Shown here: in pieces, positions 16,163 through 29,255 of the stretch
How positions within the stretch are numbered: position 1 is the first letter of the stretch
Layout of the letters: each line of letters opens with the position of its first letter
Source of the DNA: Limanda limanda
Taxonomy: Eukaryota; Chordata; Actinopteri; Pleuronectiformes; Pleuronectidae
Assembly (NCBI RefSeq): GCF_963576545.1
Contig: NC_083638.1
Span: 10,844,522 to 10,908,521, forward strand
DNA: 64,000 nt
Reading direction: 5' to 3'
Translations under genes and position numbers: made by a program
Notes under the pieces: model-generated
What the model was told of the DNA's origin: nothing
What the model saw: the letters and a program-made list of their open reading frames with translations, nothing else
Database searches by the model: none

Positions 16163-19100
16163 TGACAGAGTTAGAACAGGCATGGCTGATTTTGGACATT
16201 TAATGGAAATCAGTTCTTACTTTGTACAGAATTCATTACGTATGTAGAGACATGTAGAAAACCGCAGTGTTTTCTATGTTTCATCCCTTTTTGCGAAAAA
16301 AGCTAAACTAATCTTCTCTCCTCCGGGGGGGCTGCAGTGCTGCTGATGCACACGAGAGTGCATCGAGGTGGAAACGGTTGTTCCATGGCAGAAATACAGA
16401 TACAGGATGTGTATTGTCTTCTTTCCCTTTGTCTGGGCCCATCTTGGTGCTAAAGGTCAACACTGGCACTTGTCTAGAGAGAATATTCTAATCATATGCT
16501 AATGACGCCCATTATACTGTACGTCCAAGTATTAAAAAAGGAAAGCAGAATGGATTTCTGCCCTGTTGAATAGACTGAATGGTGCTTTGTGTTTTAAAGT
16601 GAACTGGAATCTTTCGGCAATTCACAGTGGTTTTCCTTTCGAAACACTGGAAATGCTGGTTTGATTAATTAGATGTTAAAAAGTATTTGCAGTGTACTGA
16701 TGAGCCGGGATTTTACAGACCTTTAATTTTGTGATTCACATTTCTGGACCTGTAATAAAAACTCCAGTACCAGTGAGTCCAGCTGGCTCGGCCACTAACT
16801 GCATCTCCTGGCTTCATTAGTTCATTTGTAATGTGTGAGAGTCACACACAATAGATCACACATCAGTGATTTCAGTAATAGTTCAGCTCCCTGATGTTCT
16901 GAAGCATTCGTACAATTAACTCTGATGGGTCCACGGGGGCAGTGACGAGGGCAGGTCAGTACAATGAGACTCATCATCCAGTATGTTATTGCCCTAAAGG
17001 AAACTTTATTGATTAATGAGTATCTCATGTCATTCTTCATTTTTAATGTTGTTTTAATACGTGTATCATTACAGTATATCAGTACAAGTAATTTTCATTT
17101 AACCTTTAATTAATCAGGAAGCGAGAGATAGACATATTACTTCTGCCAGGGAGTCCCACATGGTCAAGACGAGCAGCAGGGAATTAGAAAGTTTCACATA
17201 ACATGACTTCACATAACGTAACCTAATATAACATAACATAACATGACATAAGAATATACAAGAATCAATCGCAATCAGTTATGAAAAATAAAAACATAAA
17301 AAGTTAAGGGTCTTGCAATATAAGAGGTTTATCAGATTATTTTTAATATAATTATAATTAAATAAAGAGTATATTTTGTTCTGATCCATTCTAGATGGTA
17401 TCTCTGACAGCTGCCCATGGCATATTAATCATGTGTTGTTCAATTTTGAAAAAGGAAAATCATCTAATTACTAACGCTACCCACATATTGAATATATCCT
17501 TTTGAATGACGACTCCACACTGATCTCAAACTGAGGTTTCGAAGCTGTCGTCTCTCGTGACACGATATTTCTGTGTGGTCATATCCGTCTTACTTAACTT
17601 CCCTGGTCTCGCAGCTATCAAGATAGCTTAGCAGCACTTTGATTAAAAGACCGGGGTTAACAGGACATCTGGTTGGAAATCTGGCCAGAGATTATGCCCC
17701 GCAGCATCATTTTACACAGACCAGGCAGCAAACTGTGTAATTAAGACAAAAGTATTGCTGCTTCTCGCCTTATTCGACCTTTGAGGTATAGGTTCTTTTT
17801 CTGGTAACCGTATTTTACAAAATGTATTTAATGACACATTCTTTCTGGATATTTTATTGCATTTTTTCAAGATAAATGAGGGAGTTGGAAACCAGGGCCT
17901 TGCAGTCATATGAAACTCTTTCCTGTGCCGGCAAGATATATGATATAAAGCAATAATTACATTTTAAACGTAATCACTTTGTATCTTTAAATGATTTCAG
18001 GTCGGAGAACATTACTTTTGTGAAATGTTCCCAGTTTTCCAGCCTGATGTTATGACACTGAGACGAGTGAAATGACAGCCACCAGGCGCAGAGGTCATGG
18101 TATCAGGTTAACTGACACACAACAACACAGGCCTTTGTGTTGCAGCTCCTTGTAATGCACCTCTTCAAGGTAAGTAATTTAAAGCCAATGCTGGGCCTGT
18201 ATCTGCTGACCTGCTTATGCTATGTTGTCTAACGCAAGGTTTCGAGCATGCACCATAATTCTGGCCCATGCAAGAGTTTCTGAAAGGATTCAAAGATTTA
18301 TCTCTAATCTTTTGTCACATGTGTTGCTGCTTTGAACAAACATCAAAGAAACTTGAACACATTTTAACCTTATGGTCCCAGATGACTACAACCAAATGTA
18401 TTTATTCTCTTTGAGAAATCCCCTTTCCCAAGTTGTGAAGTCCTCGTTCCAATGTGTTCACGTGATCTGAATTTGATGGGTTGTGGAAAAAATATGGACA
18501 CTGTGAAAAAATTGTGTTGGGTTAATTCGATCAGAGCATTTCAAGAACACCTTGAACCCTTGAACTAATATTTGTATGATAATGATGAGAAAGAGAAAGG
18601 ATTGGGCAAATTAATCATTTAAAACTACTCACGTAAGCATAACAGCAGTGACAAGTGTAACATACGTTAACATCAGAAGCTGCTATTTAGAGCTGATTGT
18701 AAAATTATGCTAATTGGTTTGTAGGTTATGATGTCAGCAACTCTGCAACTCGTCAAGTTACTGTGTCTTGACATCGCTAACTTGAATTTTATCAGCAGGG
18801 AATACATTTTTCTAGTTATTCAAACGCCACAATCTTTTTTTATTGAACAATACAATTACTGTGGGATGCACACATTGCAAACAATATCCCAAAATATTCT
18901 TATGCTCTATTTTCTAATATTTTGTATTCAAACAAGCTCTCCTGATTCACAACCCTTTTGACCTTATCTGACTCAGATATTCTTGTCATTAGTTATCTTC
19001 AGGGATTGTACATGTTTACACAGGAAACTGGACTAGCTTGTGTTTCTTGTGCTCCGTTGTGTATGCACACATGTACAACCCCTGAAGATACCATGACCTG

Positions 19101-20594
19101 GATGAAACTTAACAGATAAACATGTTATTATTTACACTACATGATCCCATGATCTCACATATGGATGAATGGTTTTTACCAAGCTAAACACTAATGTTCA
19201 TGTTTATGCTGTGTCCTAGTGATGATTCACAGCTGAGCACCTCAGACCCTTTGCACCTCGAGCAGCTCTCTAATGACTCATTTCACTGATCTGCTGCTTT
19301 TCCCACACTCGAAAGCTTCTCAGCTTACTCTGCATACAGAAATATAATGTAGTGCATGGACTGAAAAACACTGGAATAATGGTACTGAATGTAATGTATT
19401 AATAATGTAATAACAGTCTAACAAAAAGAGAATCACAAGTGAATAAAAGAGGATAAAAGCAGAACAAATTTGAAATGTTTTAAAATACCTGTACACCCCT
19501 CCACCCAACCCCATCCACGCACATAGCAAGATGATATTGGAACCGAGAAAGCGCTAGCGCAAGTCTTATAATTTTGAAATGAAGAAAAGAGGGTTCAAAT
19601 TATCAAGATACAATAATAAAATGCTAAAAGAGATATTAAAAGGATAAAGACAAAATACATTTCTAACAGAGGAATGAGTAAAACCAGAAAAAAGTCAGAA
19701 AAAGTAAATTAGTGACACAATTTTTGACTGAATAAATGAGATGGTATGTCATTAAAACGAAAAGATAAATAAATAAACAGACATAGGCAGGTCTTGCATT
19801 TGCCTTTGAAAATATCCAGGTGTGGGATATACAGTATAATCCATATTAATATACAGTATATTTATATCACATAAATATATTTTATATCCCTCAAAGTGCC
19901 TCATAAAACTACTTGGAACTGTGCCAGTTTCCCTCCTCCCCCCAAATAGGAAAGCAATGAAGTGTATTATTGAGTTCTCTGTATTGGCCGTCCGCTGGAC
20001 CCTCGTGATGAGGCGTGACACCAAAGACCTGACAAAATGAAACTGTTTAACCGTCTCAATCCACTCCTCTTCTTCTCTTTTTTTTCCAGAGAACTTCAAT
20101 CACTCAATTTCTCTGAGTCTCTCAGTCTGTTTCCAATCCCGGCAAAACAGCTGGCCCCGGCATTTAGAACACATGGGGATTATGAGGTTGATTTAGTTAA
20201 AGGCTCAATCCAGAATCAGACCATTGCTACACTTATGATGACGAGATCACCTCTCTGTCGGATATTTTCATTCAGATTTCATGCATTTACAGTAGAGAAA
20301 GCTTATCTATTTACCTACCTATCTGTTGGGTGTCAAAAGTCAAAGTTCAGGGGTTGTGAAAAACATTATGTCTGTCAGTGCGTCATTACACGTGTGCTTT
20401 AATTCATCCTGGGTGAGGTTTTTTTTTTCACTAGGGTTTTTTAACTAAGGCTGGATTAAAGTAATCTCTGTGGCTGTGAATATTTTACATCTTGTTTAGT
20501 CTCTTGTGTCATTATGAGCTCAGTTTATGATCAGCTGCTTTCATTTGACCACTGGAATCCAAGGTATGCTGCTGCTAAAGACAACAAGGGTGTG

Positions 20595-20602
20595 TATAAA
20601 TA
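20595..20602 (+). promoter_or_regulatory. TATA-like box upstream of pcdh20
   Basis: TATAAATA lies 333 bases before the inferred start codon. It would place a transcript start near 20630, within a short GT repeat. Its use is not shown. Confidence 0.25.
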
Positions 20603-20734
20603 CTCCAGGTGTGAGTTTGCGTGTGTATGTGTTTGTGTGTGGGTGTGTGTGTGTGTCAATGTGCTCTGCCAGGGTGCGTGCTCAAAATTAAATCTGCGAA
20701 ATCAAGTAAACATCCTATTGCCCCCTGGCCTCTC

Positions 20735-20763
20735 ATTGGCTAGGACCAGAAGCTGATTTGCAT
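20735..20763 (+). promoter_or_regulatory. pcdh20 proximal promoter: inverted CCAAT box and octamer
   Basis: ATTGG (an inverted CCAAT box) at 20735-20739 is followed by a perfect octamer ATTTGCAT at 20756-20763, the POU-factor site. Both lie 170-200 bases upstream of the pcdh20 start codon. POU factors (Brn/Oct) act in neural tissue, where protocadherin-20 is expressed, so the octamer is a reasonable regulatory candidate. Confidence 0.45.
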
Positions 20764-20934
20764 GTGGTGGGAGTGTCCTGAGCCAGCACTGAGATGAATG
20801 ACTTGTTCAAGTCAGATAGCAATAAGGCTTAGAGCTCAGCAGAGGTCCGCACTGCTCAGCACTCAAAATGCCTGGGTTACTCAAACTGCCTCTTTTACTG
20901 CTGTAAGTGGGAAGTGCCGGACCGGGACAGAAAC

Positions 20935-20982
20935 ATGATCGACAGCCGACACCACGGTCTTAGAAAAAGAGGAGGACTATGG
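20935..20982 (+). CDS. pcdh20: pcdh20 coding exon 1
   Basis: Sixteen codons from ATG (context AAACATGATC) to a consensus donor, TGG followed by GTAAGT. It supplies the basic n-region of the signal peptide (MIDSRHHGLRKRGGLW). Splicing is in phase 0 to an acceptor ending TTGTATTACAG. I chose this start because exon 2 has no ATG before its mature domain and the join yields a continuous signal peptide. Confidence 0.8.
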
Positions 20983-23900
20983 GTAAGTCTCATGATAATA
21001 CAATTTACACACAAACTTTACTTTAACAAGAAGCTTTTATGATGCTGTGAATACAAGGAATGAGGAGACCCAACCAGGCCCTCTCTGTACTATACTGTTT
21101 CTACTCTCATGTCTATTCCAATGATTTAAACTTGTGTAAAAGTAACTTACGGTTCATAACAAATTGAACTTCATGTCTGGCTGAATGATTATTATAAGGC
21201 GAGCTACACTAAGTGTCATGATTACAATTCACACCGCGGTCGCCAGTGTCCGCCCGAGCTCTGCATCTTCTATTATAACTAGAAAATAATGTTCACACTG
21301 AATAATAAAACATTAGTGCTGCCTCATTTAGCAGACCTCATTCTGCAACCCTCTCATTAAACTGTGTTATCTTTAACTGTCTTGTATTACAGGGATTGTG
21401 CATCCTCTTGCTTTACACCAGCCCTCTCTCCTGTTTTGCACATTTCAGCCAAGCGAAAGAGCTCATCTATAAGATAAAGGAGGGATTACCCAGAGGGACC
21501 TTCATAGGGACCATCGGAGTAGACTTAAATTTGGATTTTTCCGTTGAGCCCCCCTTTTTATTCAATCTCCCACAGAAGAAGGTCAGTGAACAGTATGTGA
21601 ATCTAAATAATACCACCGGAGAGCTTTACACATCTGCCACAGAGATCGACAGGGAGACCCTCTGTCCTGATAACTCCGAGGGACGGGGATGTGTCCTGTC
21701 GCTGGATGTGTTCGTGTTGCCTCAGGAGCACTTTCAGCTAATCAAAGTCAAGATCGTCATCGAGGATGTGAACGACAACAGGCCAAAGTTCCCCACGGAT
21801 GAGATCTACTTGTCTGTCCCCGAAAACACACCGATTAACGCTCGTTATGCAGTGGAGCAGTCTGCGGTGGACCCGGACCTGGGCGCTCACGGAGTGCAGA
21901 CCTACTGGCTGGTTAACGACTTTGGCGTGTTCACACTGGACGTTGAGGAGAACGAGGGGGGGGAGCTGACACCTTTCCTCATTGTGACAGAAGCCTTGGA
22001 CAGAGAGACACAGGCTGAATACATTACGGATATTATCGCAGAGGATGGCGGGACCCCTCCTCTTCTCGGCGCTGCTACTTTAAAGATTGTCATCACAGAT
22101 GTGAACGATAACTGCCCCCAATTCACAGAGTCGCATATTAATGTCACTCTGCATGGGAACACCAGCAAAGGGGCCCATTTGGCACGTTTGCACGCTTTTG
22201 ACCCTGACCTTGGTGCTAATGCTCAGATCAGCTACGCTTACAGCGAACGTGTGCCAAGGGACACCAGGAGCTTGTTCCATTTGGACAGAATCACAGGGTT
22301 GATCAAGCTTGCAGGGAAAATAGACACTGTCACATCCACCTTTTACAAACTCACGGTTCTGGCTAATGGAGCTGGCTGTATCCCTGCTGTTGCCTTTGTG
22401 ACTGTCCACATCATCAAAGTTGTGACCGGACCCCCTGCTGTCATACCCCGGTACATCGCACCAGAAAAGGATGGAGTGGTGACAATAAAGGAGTCTGAGC
22501 CAGTGTTTTCTCCAATTGCTTTTTTTACTGTTAAAAACATTGATATGAACCAAAGGGTGGACTGTCTTCTGGAAGGGACTGGTCCCTTCAGGCTGGGCCC
22601 CTATCAGCAGTTCAAAAACGAATACCTGCTGGAGACTACAGAGCCACTGGACTATGAAAAGATACAGGAGTACGAACTGATTGTGGTTGCTAAGAATACT
22701 GGAGGGCTTGTCATCAAGACCTTCCTCAAGGTGCAGGTTTTAGATGAGAACGATAACGCACCAGTGTTCCAGGAGTCTTTGGTGGAAATATCTGTGGAGG
22801 AAAACAACGCACCAAACACATTTCTAACACAACTCCAAGCCTCGGACCAGGACAGCGACAACCGAGGGGAGGTCATCTACCTCCTTGGAGGTGACACCCC
22901 TGGGATCTTTGCTATCGATCAAGTGACAGGTGTCCTGATTGTGACCACATCGCTGGACCGGGAGGAGAAAGAAAAATACCGGTTCATCGTGAGAGCAGTG
23001 GATCAGGGGACGCCCAGGAGGGAGTCCATTGCAACTGTGGTGGTGACGGTGCAGGATCGTAACGACAACAGTCCGCGCTTCATCAACAAGGACTTTACTT
23101 TCTTTGTTCCTGAGAACTTCCCAGGTTACGGTGAGATCGGAGTTCTCTCTGTGACAGATGCTGATGCAGGAGAAAATGGCTGGGTGGCCCTTTCCATCCT
23201 GAACGGCAGTGACATCTTCATGATAGACACAGGGCGCGGAGCCCTGAGGGCCAAGACATCAATGGACCGTGAGCAACAAGGGACATACACATTGTGGATT
23301 GAGGCCACTGATGGTGGAGAACCCGCACTTTCCTGTGTCACCATGGTGACCGTTTTGTTGTTGGATGTAAATGACAACCCACCCATTGTCCTCTTTCCTC
23401 AGTCCAATCAGTCCTACATGTTAGTGCTCCCGAATACGTTACCGGGAACATCGATCACAGAGGTGTATGCTGTGGATAAGGATACAGGCATGAACGCTGT
23501 GATCGCCTATAGTATCGTTAAGAGGAAAGGTGGCGAGCCAGGGTCCTTCGCCATCGACCCAGAAACAGGAAATATCACATTAAAGAGGGAACTCAGCAAC
23601 CGGGGCCTCTACAGCCTTCTGGTGAAGGTCAGTGATCATGGTCAGCCTGAACCGCTTTACTCAACGGTAATGGTCAACTTCTTTGTCAATGAAACAGTGA
23701 GCAATGAGAGTTACATCCAGAGTCTGCTGACCAGAGAGGCTGACATAGAGATAGAGGAGAGGCCTTGGTACATTGGCCAGATGACAGAGGGGCCTGAGCG
23801 GTACGAGCGGTTCCCCTGTCAGCCTGTCCTCATTGTTCTTTCAGTGTCCTGCCTGGGGCTACTCTTCTCCGTCGTTTCCCTGACAGCTTACATATGTTGC

Positions 23901-24014
23901 AAGAGGTTTAAAAAGCAGAGAAAGAAAAGATCAGAAGTGGAAATACCTTTAAAAATGAAGAACGACTGCATGCAGGTTGGGAACAGAAAGATCAGGCAAA
24001 TCTCTAACATCTAA
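20935..24014 (+). CDS. pcdh20: protocadherin-20, two coding exons
   Basis: A single-pass adhesion protein of the non-clustered protocadherins, mediating calcium-dependent contacts, mainly between neurons. The spliced product is 889 residues. I see a signal peptide (hydrophobic core about 15-35), seven cadherin-like repeats (about 39-146, 147-257, 258-362, 367-472, 473-577, 578-682 and 683-790), a membrane helix at 828-852 and a 37-residue basic tail ending in ISNI. The linker motifs DVNDN, DVNDN, DENDN, DRNDN and DVNDN close repeats 1, 2, 4, 5 and 6; repeats 3 and 7 lack one. Colinear similarity to human PCDH20 is very high (for example AKELIYKIKEGLP, INKDFTFFVPENFPGYGEIG, SNESYI and the C-terminus). 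Human PCDH20 is slightly longer, mainly at the N-terminus and tail. There are no frameshifts or internal stops. The gene converges on tdrd3. Confidence 0.95.
21393..24014 (+). CDS. pcdh20: pcdh20 coding exon 2 (ectodomain, TM, tail)
   Basis: One large uninterrupted exon that starts after TTGTATTACAG with Gly-Leu-Cys of the signal peptide core and runs to the TAA stop. Large ectodomain exons are typical of protocadherins. Confidence 0.95.
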   Translation, partial: GLCILLLYTSPLSCFAHFSQAKELIYKIKEGLPRGTFIGTIGVDLNLDFSVEPPFLFNLPQKKVSEQYVNLNNTTGELYTSATEIDRETLCPDNSEGRGCVLSLDVFVLPQEHFQLIKVKIVIEDVNDNRPKFPTDEIYLSVPENTPINARYAVEQSAVDPDLGAHGVQTYWLVNDFGVFTLDVEENEGGELTPFLIVTEALDRETQAEYITDIIAEDGGTPPLLGAATLKIVITDVNDNCPQFTESHINVTLHGNTSKGAHLARLHAFDPDLGANAQISYAYSERVPRDTRSLFHLDRITGLIKLAGKIDTVTSTFYKLTVLANGAGCIPAVAFVTVHIIKVVTGPPAVIPRYIAPEKDGVVTIKESEPVFSPIAFFTVKNIDMNQRVDCLLEGTGPFRLGPYQQFKNEYLLETTEPLDYEKIQEYELIVVAKNTGGLVIKTFLKVQVLDENDNAPVFQESLVEISVEENNAPNTFLTQLQASDQDSDNRGEVIYLLGGDTPGIFAIDQVTGVLIVTTSLDREEKEKYRFIVRAVDQGTPRRESIATVVVTVQDRNDNSPRFINKDFTFFVPENFPGYGEIGVLSVTDADAGENGWVALSILNGSDIFMIDTGRGALRAKTSMDREQQGTYTLWIEATDGGEPALSCVTMVTVLLLDVNDNPPIVLFPQSNQSYMLVLPNTLPGTSITEVYAVDKDTGMNAVIAYSIVKRKGGEPGSFAIDPETGNITLKRELSNRGLYSLLVKVSDHGQPEPLYSTVMVNFFVNETVSNESYIQSLLTREADIEIEERPWYIGQMTEGPERYERFPCQPVLIVLSVSCLGLLFSVVSLTAYICCKRFKKQRKKRSEVEIPLKMKNDCMQVGNRKIRQISNI

Positions 24015-25110
24015 TACTCAGCTGTCCACGAATCCCAAAAAGTACCACTGCTGTTTACAAAAATGTTTACAAAACTCACTGTGAGAAATGTAGTTCTCAT
24101 ACCAAGTTGCTCTTTTTGCTTCTGTCATATGCATTCTATTACTGCAAAACATTGTTATTTAAATTGAATGCCATGAGTTTCTGTGATGAAAACGATGGCA
24201 CACACCAATGCTGTGCTCTGTCTTCTGCTTCTGATCACGTCTATGAACGCAGACACTTGTGTGTCAGGAAACCAAAGTAAAGTTAAAGTTAGTATTGGTG
24301 TCAAAGTAATAACAGCTTTATTACATAGTCATGAGAGCAACTCATTAATCTAAGGTCCAATATGTAAATACTGTACAAAAATGTTTTACATCTTTATATA
24401 AAACTTTTGCATTCACGTGACAAAGAGAGAAAACAGTTCAAGGCACAACAAATATGTCATTGCTTCATCCCTTGATGGTTACTATTACAGTTACAGAGAA
24501 GTGATTGTTTTTGGAAGCTGGACAAATCTGGAACCTGTGTTTATTTTTTAAATACAGTTCAAATGGAAATTGACTTTATTTGAAAACATTCTGATATTTC
24601 ACTTTTGACCAAAAAAAAACAAAAAAATAATCAATAATAATGAATCAATGTTGTCTTGCTAGTTTTTCTAAAGCTTTCAGTCACATCACACATCTGTAAC
24701 GTGGCTATTTTGGGGTTTATATACATTTCAGAATATACACAATCACTATATGTAATCCATTACAATTTGATCAGGTTTAAAGCTATGGGGGGAAAAAGCT
24801 AGTAAGTGGACCTTGAGTTAAGCTTTTCCTTGTCCAAAGTCTGTGTGATGGCTGAGAGCCACGGTTGGCAACCAGATGCCCTACTTCCCGCGGAGGCTCA
24901 CTGACGGTGCACTGTGTGTAAAACCTTTCAGTGCCGTCTCACCGGGGCACACTCGCACCCTTTCATCCCACTGAGGAATTCGAACTGTTTCATCTTTGTC
25001 ATCTGCTTCAAATCATGTCCGTCACCCTCCTTTATATGACCATGCAGTTCTCAAAGTGTCTGTGAAATTATGCTGTTTGTGAAAGAAAATCGAACTATTA
25101 AAGATGCTTT
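24015..25110 (+). other. pcdh20: probable pcdh20 3' UTR
   Basis: AT-rich sequence after the stop without further coding. A possible poly(A) signal ATTAAA lies at 25097-25102, followed by a T-rich stretch. The end point is inferred. Confidence 0.35.
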
Positions 25111-28100
25111 ATTTTTTTATAACACACTGCTTTTTACTTCTGTATTGATACCACCTGCATTTTCTGATGTGTTTTCAAATGAGATGTATTAGAGCTAGTT
25201 TGATATTTAATAAGATTTGAAGGCGCAATTTACAAAGAACTTCCTTCAGTGGTGTATGAATAATCAATTATAATGTACAAAAACTGATCAAAGTGAGCAT
25301 CCTCTTCAGACATGATTAAATCTGGTGTACAAATTAATGATTGCACCGAAGATGAAGACGAAACAGTCAAAGATCAAAAGCCTGAGAAGCTGCATTGCTG
25401 TCATCACCTGCTCAGACAGAGCGAGCTGTTGAGCTCACACCCGGAGTCACGCTGTGCTGACAACCACTCATGTCTGGAACATTTCAGGTTCAAATCAATT
25501 TAGTCCTAACAGACAGCATTTCTCAGCCTTTTGGAGTGCCGCTCACAAACGCTGTTCTCCAAGTGTAATCACAGGTTTCTGAAATATCCGAAAATTCTGT
25601 ACCAAGAAAGTGTGAAGGGGGTTTTGATGTTGTTTTTTCTTCTACCACATGAACCTGCTCTGGCCTTTGCTTCACACAGCGCCTGTTGTTTTAACCCTGT
25701 GCCTGTTTGCATGCCTGCTACGAAAGCTGTGTGGACAGAAAGGCTTCAGGACTCTGTGTATTCCTGTGAACCAGCAACACTCCCAAGTCAGGAACTCACG
25801 TGTATTATATATCCTTCGAAACCTGTTCGGGTTTGGCTGTTACAGAACAGGAAGCGTGCAAACATTCCAGCGCTGAGACTCTATTCACACTTAGCAGCAT
25901 CTCATGTTATAATCAGCACTGAAGCCGCGTCATGCAAGCGCAGAGAAACATCAGCAGCTCCAAGCAGCTCAGTGTAATCCTGCGGTAATCACCTCTGGCC
26001 AAACTGTGCATTACACAAAAATAGGCTGAAAGATAATAATTATTCTTGTGTATGTGCACAGTGACTATTTTTAGGTAACTCAACCCCCCGCCCCAAGTCA
26101 TGTCTGCTTTATGTCATGGGGAAGTTAGAATTTCCTTAACGTCATGGACAGGTTCAAAGGGGCCACTTAGTGGGACATCACTCAGTCTGAGATCCAAAGA
26201 ACAAACAGTGTAAGAAGGGTGCATTGCTCCAGTGTGTGTGTGTGTGTGTGTGCATGAGAAAGAGAGACAGAGAGACAGAGAGGATGGGGGGGGGCATGCC
26301 TTTACTAAGAAGCACACTGAGCATTAAGATGTTCCACATGTCTGCGCTGCCTCTTTGTGGAGCTGCATGCACAAAACTTGTATCTCTGTGTTTAAAAAAT
26401 AATCATCAAGATAAGGTTATTGATAATGACAAAGATTGACTAAATTGATGATTTCATCTGTTTTTAACACGTTTAAATATATATTTCATAATCAGCATTT
26501 GAGACGTCCCTGACTTCAGGATTTTGAAATCGTACGGACTATCATTCAGAGCTCTGGGTGTTGTGTTCCATATCTGCCTCCAGTAAATAGATCAGTCACC
26601 AAGGCAACAGCTGTTTGCAGCCAAGTGACACAGAATTTAAGATGATTTCTGCACAATTTTTCATTTGTGTTTTACACTGAGCAAACAGTTACAGCACATG
26701 ATTAATTGCAGTAATAACCATGGAGGTTTTTATTTCACTGTGTCAACTTTTTCACACATTTCCGGACTCTCAACATCTCATTTTCAGTCAGGATGTTGAA
26801 ATACGAAACACGTCATACAATCCCTTTCGGCCTATTATAGCTCGAACCCAGATGTTATAATGACAGAGTACACTCCTGTGTGCGTTAACAAACATTGGCT
26901 TTGCACAAGGTTCAGATACTTTCACATTAACAAGGCATAATAATCCTAAATTCCACAATGAAAAAGTATGCTGTTTCTGCTTTATTCATTCTTTTGGACC
27001 CCTGTTTAAATTGTTAGTTACAAACTTATTTGGTGGTTAAAAATAGTTTTGAATAAAGTCTCATGAATTCTTAATGTGTTTCGATACACATACAGTGGAC
27101 AAAATAACAGGAACATCTTCTGTGTTCTGAAGTGGTGTGATCAACAACTAATAAGAAACTATATGGTGAAAAATCAACATCAGATTAGCTTACTCACACC
27201 AGTGCCGTTTCAATGGAGTTTGGGGACCCCCAGATAAAATAGACCTGGGGGGCCCTACATCGAACCAAACCATCATTTTAAAAAACACCACATCATACCA
27301 TTAATATCATTCCAGTGTCACTACAGTAGTAAAGTTTAAGTTTAACCACCGCAAATATCCCAGGCACATAATATACACACATTAAGATGTTCTAGTCGTA
27401 AACCTCAAACCTCTTTTGGCAGAATAGTAGCTCTCAATAGTTGATGGCATTAAAGAGGAAAACAAGGGTATCACTAAAGCTATTATAGTATGAACTGAAT
27501 GCAACACGTTTCTACACGAGTTCCATTTGTTTTTAATGTAGTTATGTTTTTGAGTTGTGTCACCTGAGATCACCAAAGTCTTTATACATGTGGGAACCAT
27601 TAATGAAATTATCCAATTTGTAACACTTGGTGTAGACTGTATGACGGTGCTAGATGAGAAGTTAATTGAGTGTCAAAGTTGCTTTAGGAATACGTTGAAG
27701 TTTTGTAACACAGTGGAGTGGATGAACCAACATATAAAACAGTTTGTTTGTATCTGTAGTGACTGATTGAAATCAAATCTGCAGCATGTGTCAGCAGCCC
27801 AGGCAGTAACTCCGGTACTGTACTGAATCGAGCAGCGATTTGATCGACACATCCTTCTGTCCAACATTATCCTCCACAGGACCCTTCACCCTCAAACCTT
27901 AATTGCTTTTAACCTTCCGGAGTGTCATTTAGCTATGTCTCTGTCTCATTACAAGAATCCTGCTCAAAGTTTTACTCACAGGAGCTGGAAACAGCTGGGA
28001 AGAGCCAGGGTCACACAGACTGAGACACTCTGCAGCTTTTCTCCATGACTGATCACCTCCTGTTGCAGTAATCCCGCCGACAGCCAGTCCGGCATCTTCA

Positions 28101-28450
28101 GACGAGGGCAGAATAGACAGTGGAGGAGTGAATTGGCTTAAGTCAGGCTCTACAACTCTTTGTGACCCCAGGGATTAGTCTTACACACTGAATTACAACA
28201 TGGAGGTTATTAAAAAGACATAATTCCTAAGCAGAGGAGGTGTTAGGATGGTAAGACGTCGTGCATGGAGGAGCAATATGGCTGGAAAAGATACAAATGT
28301 TCATATCAGTCAACATTGACAATCCTCACATCCAATGTCACAGTATTGTCTCTCTAGTTTAAAGTCAAACTGCTCCTGAGTGAAGGTTGTGGTTTTAAAG
28401 AAAGACAAACATTTTTCTATCCAATAACTTATTCAATCCAAACCAACTGG
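25111..28450. other. gene-free intergenic block
   Basis: No gene is supported. The longest frame (25531-25977) has no domain or codon pattern worth annotating. A short GT tract lies near 26232-26251. Confidence 0.5.
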
Positions 28451-28454
28451 AAAT

Positions 28455-28640
28455 GCAAACACATGAACATCAGTGTGATAAGATCTTAAATAAAATGGCA
28501 GAAAGCAACTTTGTGTATTTTTTCTCATCTGCAAACATGGAGGAGGTGGGATTTATGACCCATACTGCAGCCAGCCACCAGGGGTGTTTCACTTTCGGGG
28601 AGCAGTCTTGCCGTCCATCTTCATATACAGTCTGTGTTTG
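28455..28640 (+). repeat. dispersed repeat family 1, copy A
   Basis: Shares ACATCAGTGTGATAAGA, AACATGG, CTGCAGCCAGCCACCAGGGG and CACTTTCGGGGAGC with copies at 37312-37545 and 44985-45125. This is a common fish repeat, recognised from memory; a related TATATACAGTCTATGG end appears at 58312-58327. The element class is not certain. Confidence 0.65.
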
Positions 28641-28837
28641 CACAATGTATAAGCATTATATTATATATTATATATATATGTCCGATTTTTGTTATATTAC
28701 TATTGCTGCACATTGATATTGCCATATTGACATCCCGACACTGAAGCATTTATTTTACTATGTTTTCATTGTCTAAGATGTTGAACGTACATATTAATAA
28801 TTATTCCTTCAGACTCAACCCAAACACTGGCCCTATG

Positions 28838-28979
<142 letters not shown>

Positions 28980-29217
28980 AGGAATGTGGGAAAGTCTTTC
29001 TGAAATTACATTAAATTCTTAATGGTGTAGACAGCAAGTAATTACCATCAGCCACAGCCTGATCCCGTTTCCAGATTGGCTTTATTGTCGGGTCCCGGCC
29101 TTGAAATCAAATAAATAAAGACACAATGAGAGGCCCAGGTTGGATTACACACATCTGATGAATAGGAGAGGCTACATTTCCCAAGTTATGACATCAAATA
29201 CGACACCCCCCACTACC

Positions 29218-29255
<38 letters not shown>

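Larger units (their letters stand above)
15030..20590. other. gene-free block upstream of pcdh20
   Basis: No gene is supported. Points of note are a quadruplex motif at 15695-15723 and a CTCF-like site at 16149-16162. Any distal pcdh20 enhancers would lie here, but single-sequence reading cannot show them. Confidence 0.5.

Noticed and set aside
15789..16199. 136-codon minus-strand frame
   Set aside because: No domain, and it spans the CTCF-like site and AT-rich DNA; chance frame.
22080..22553. 157-codon minus-strand frame under pcdh20
   Set aside because: Antisense shadow of the cadherin exon.
25531..25977. 148-codon plus-strand frame downstream of pcdh20
   Set aside because: No recognisable motif, no splice context, composition like the surrounding DNA.
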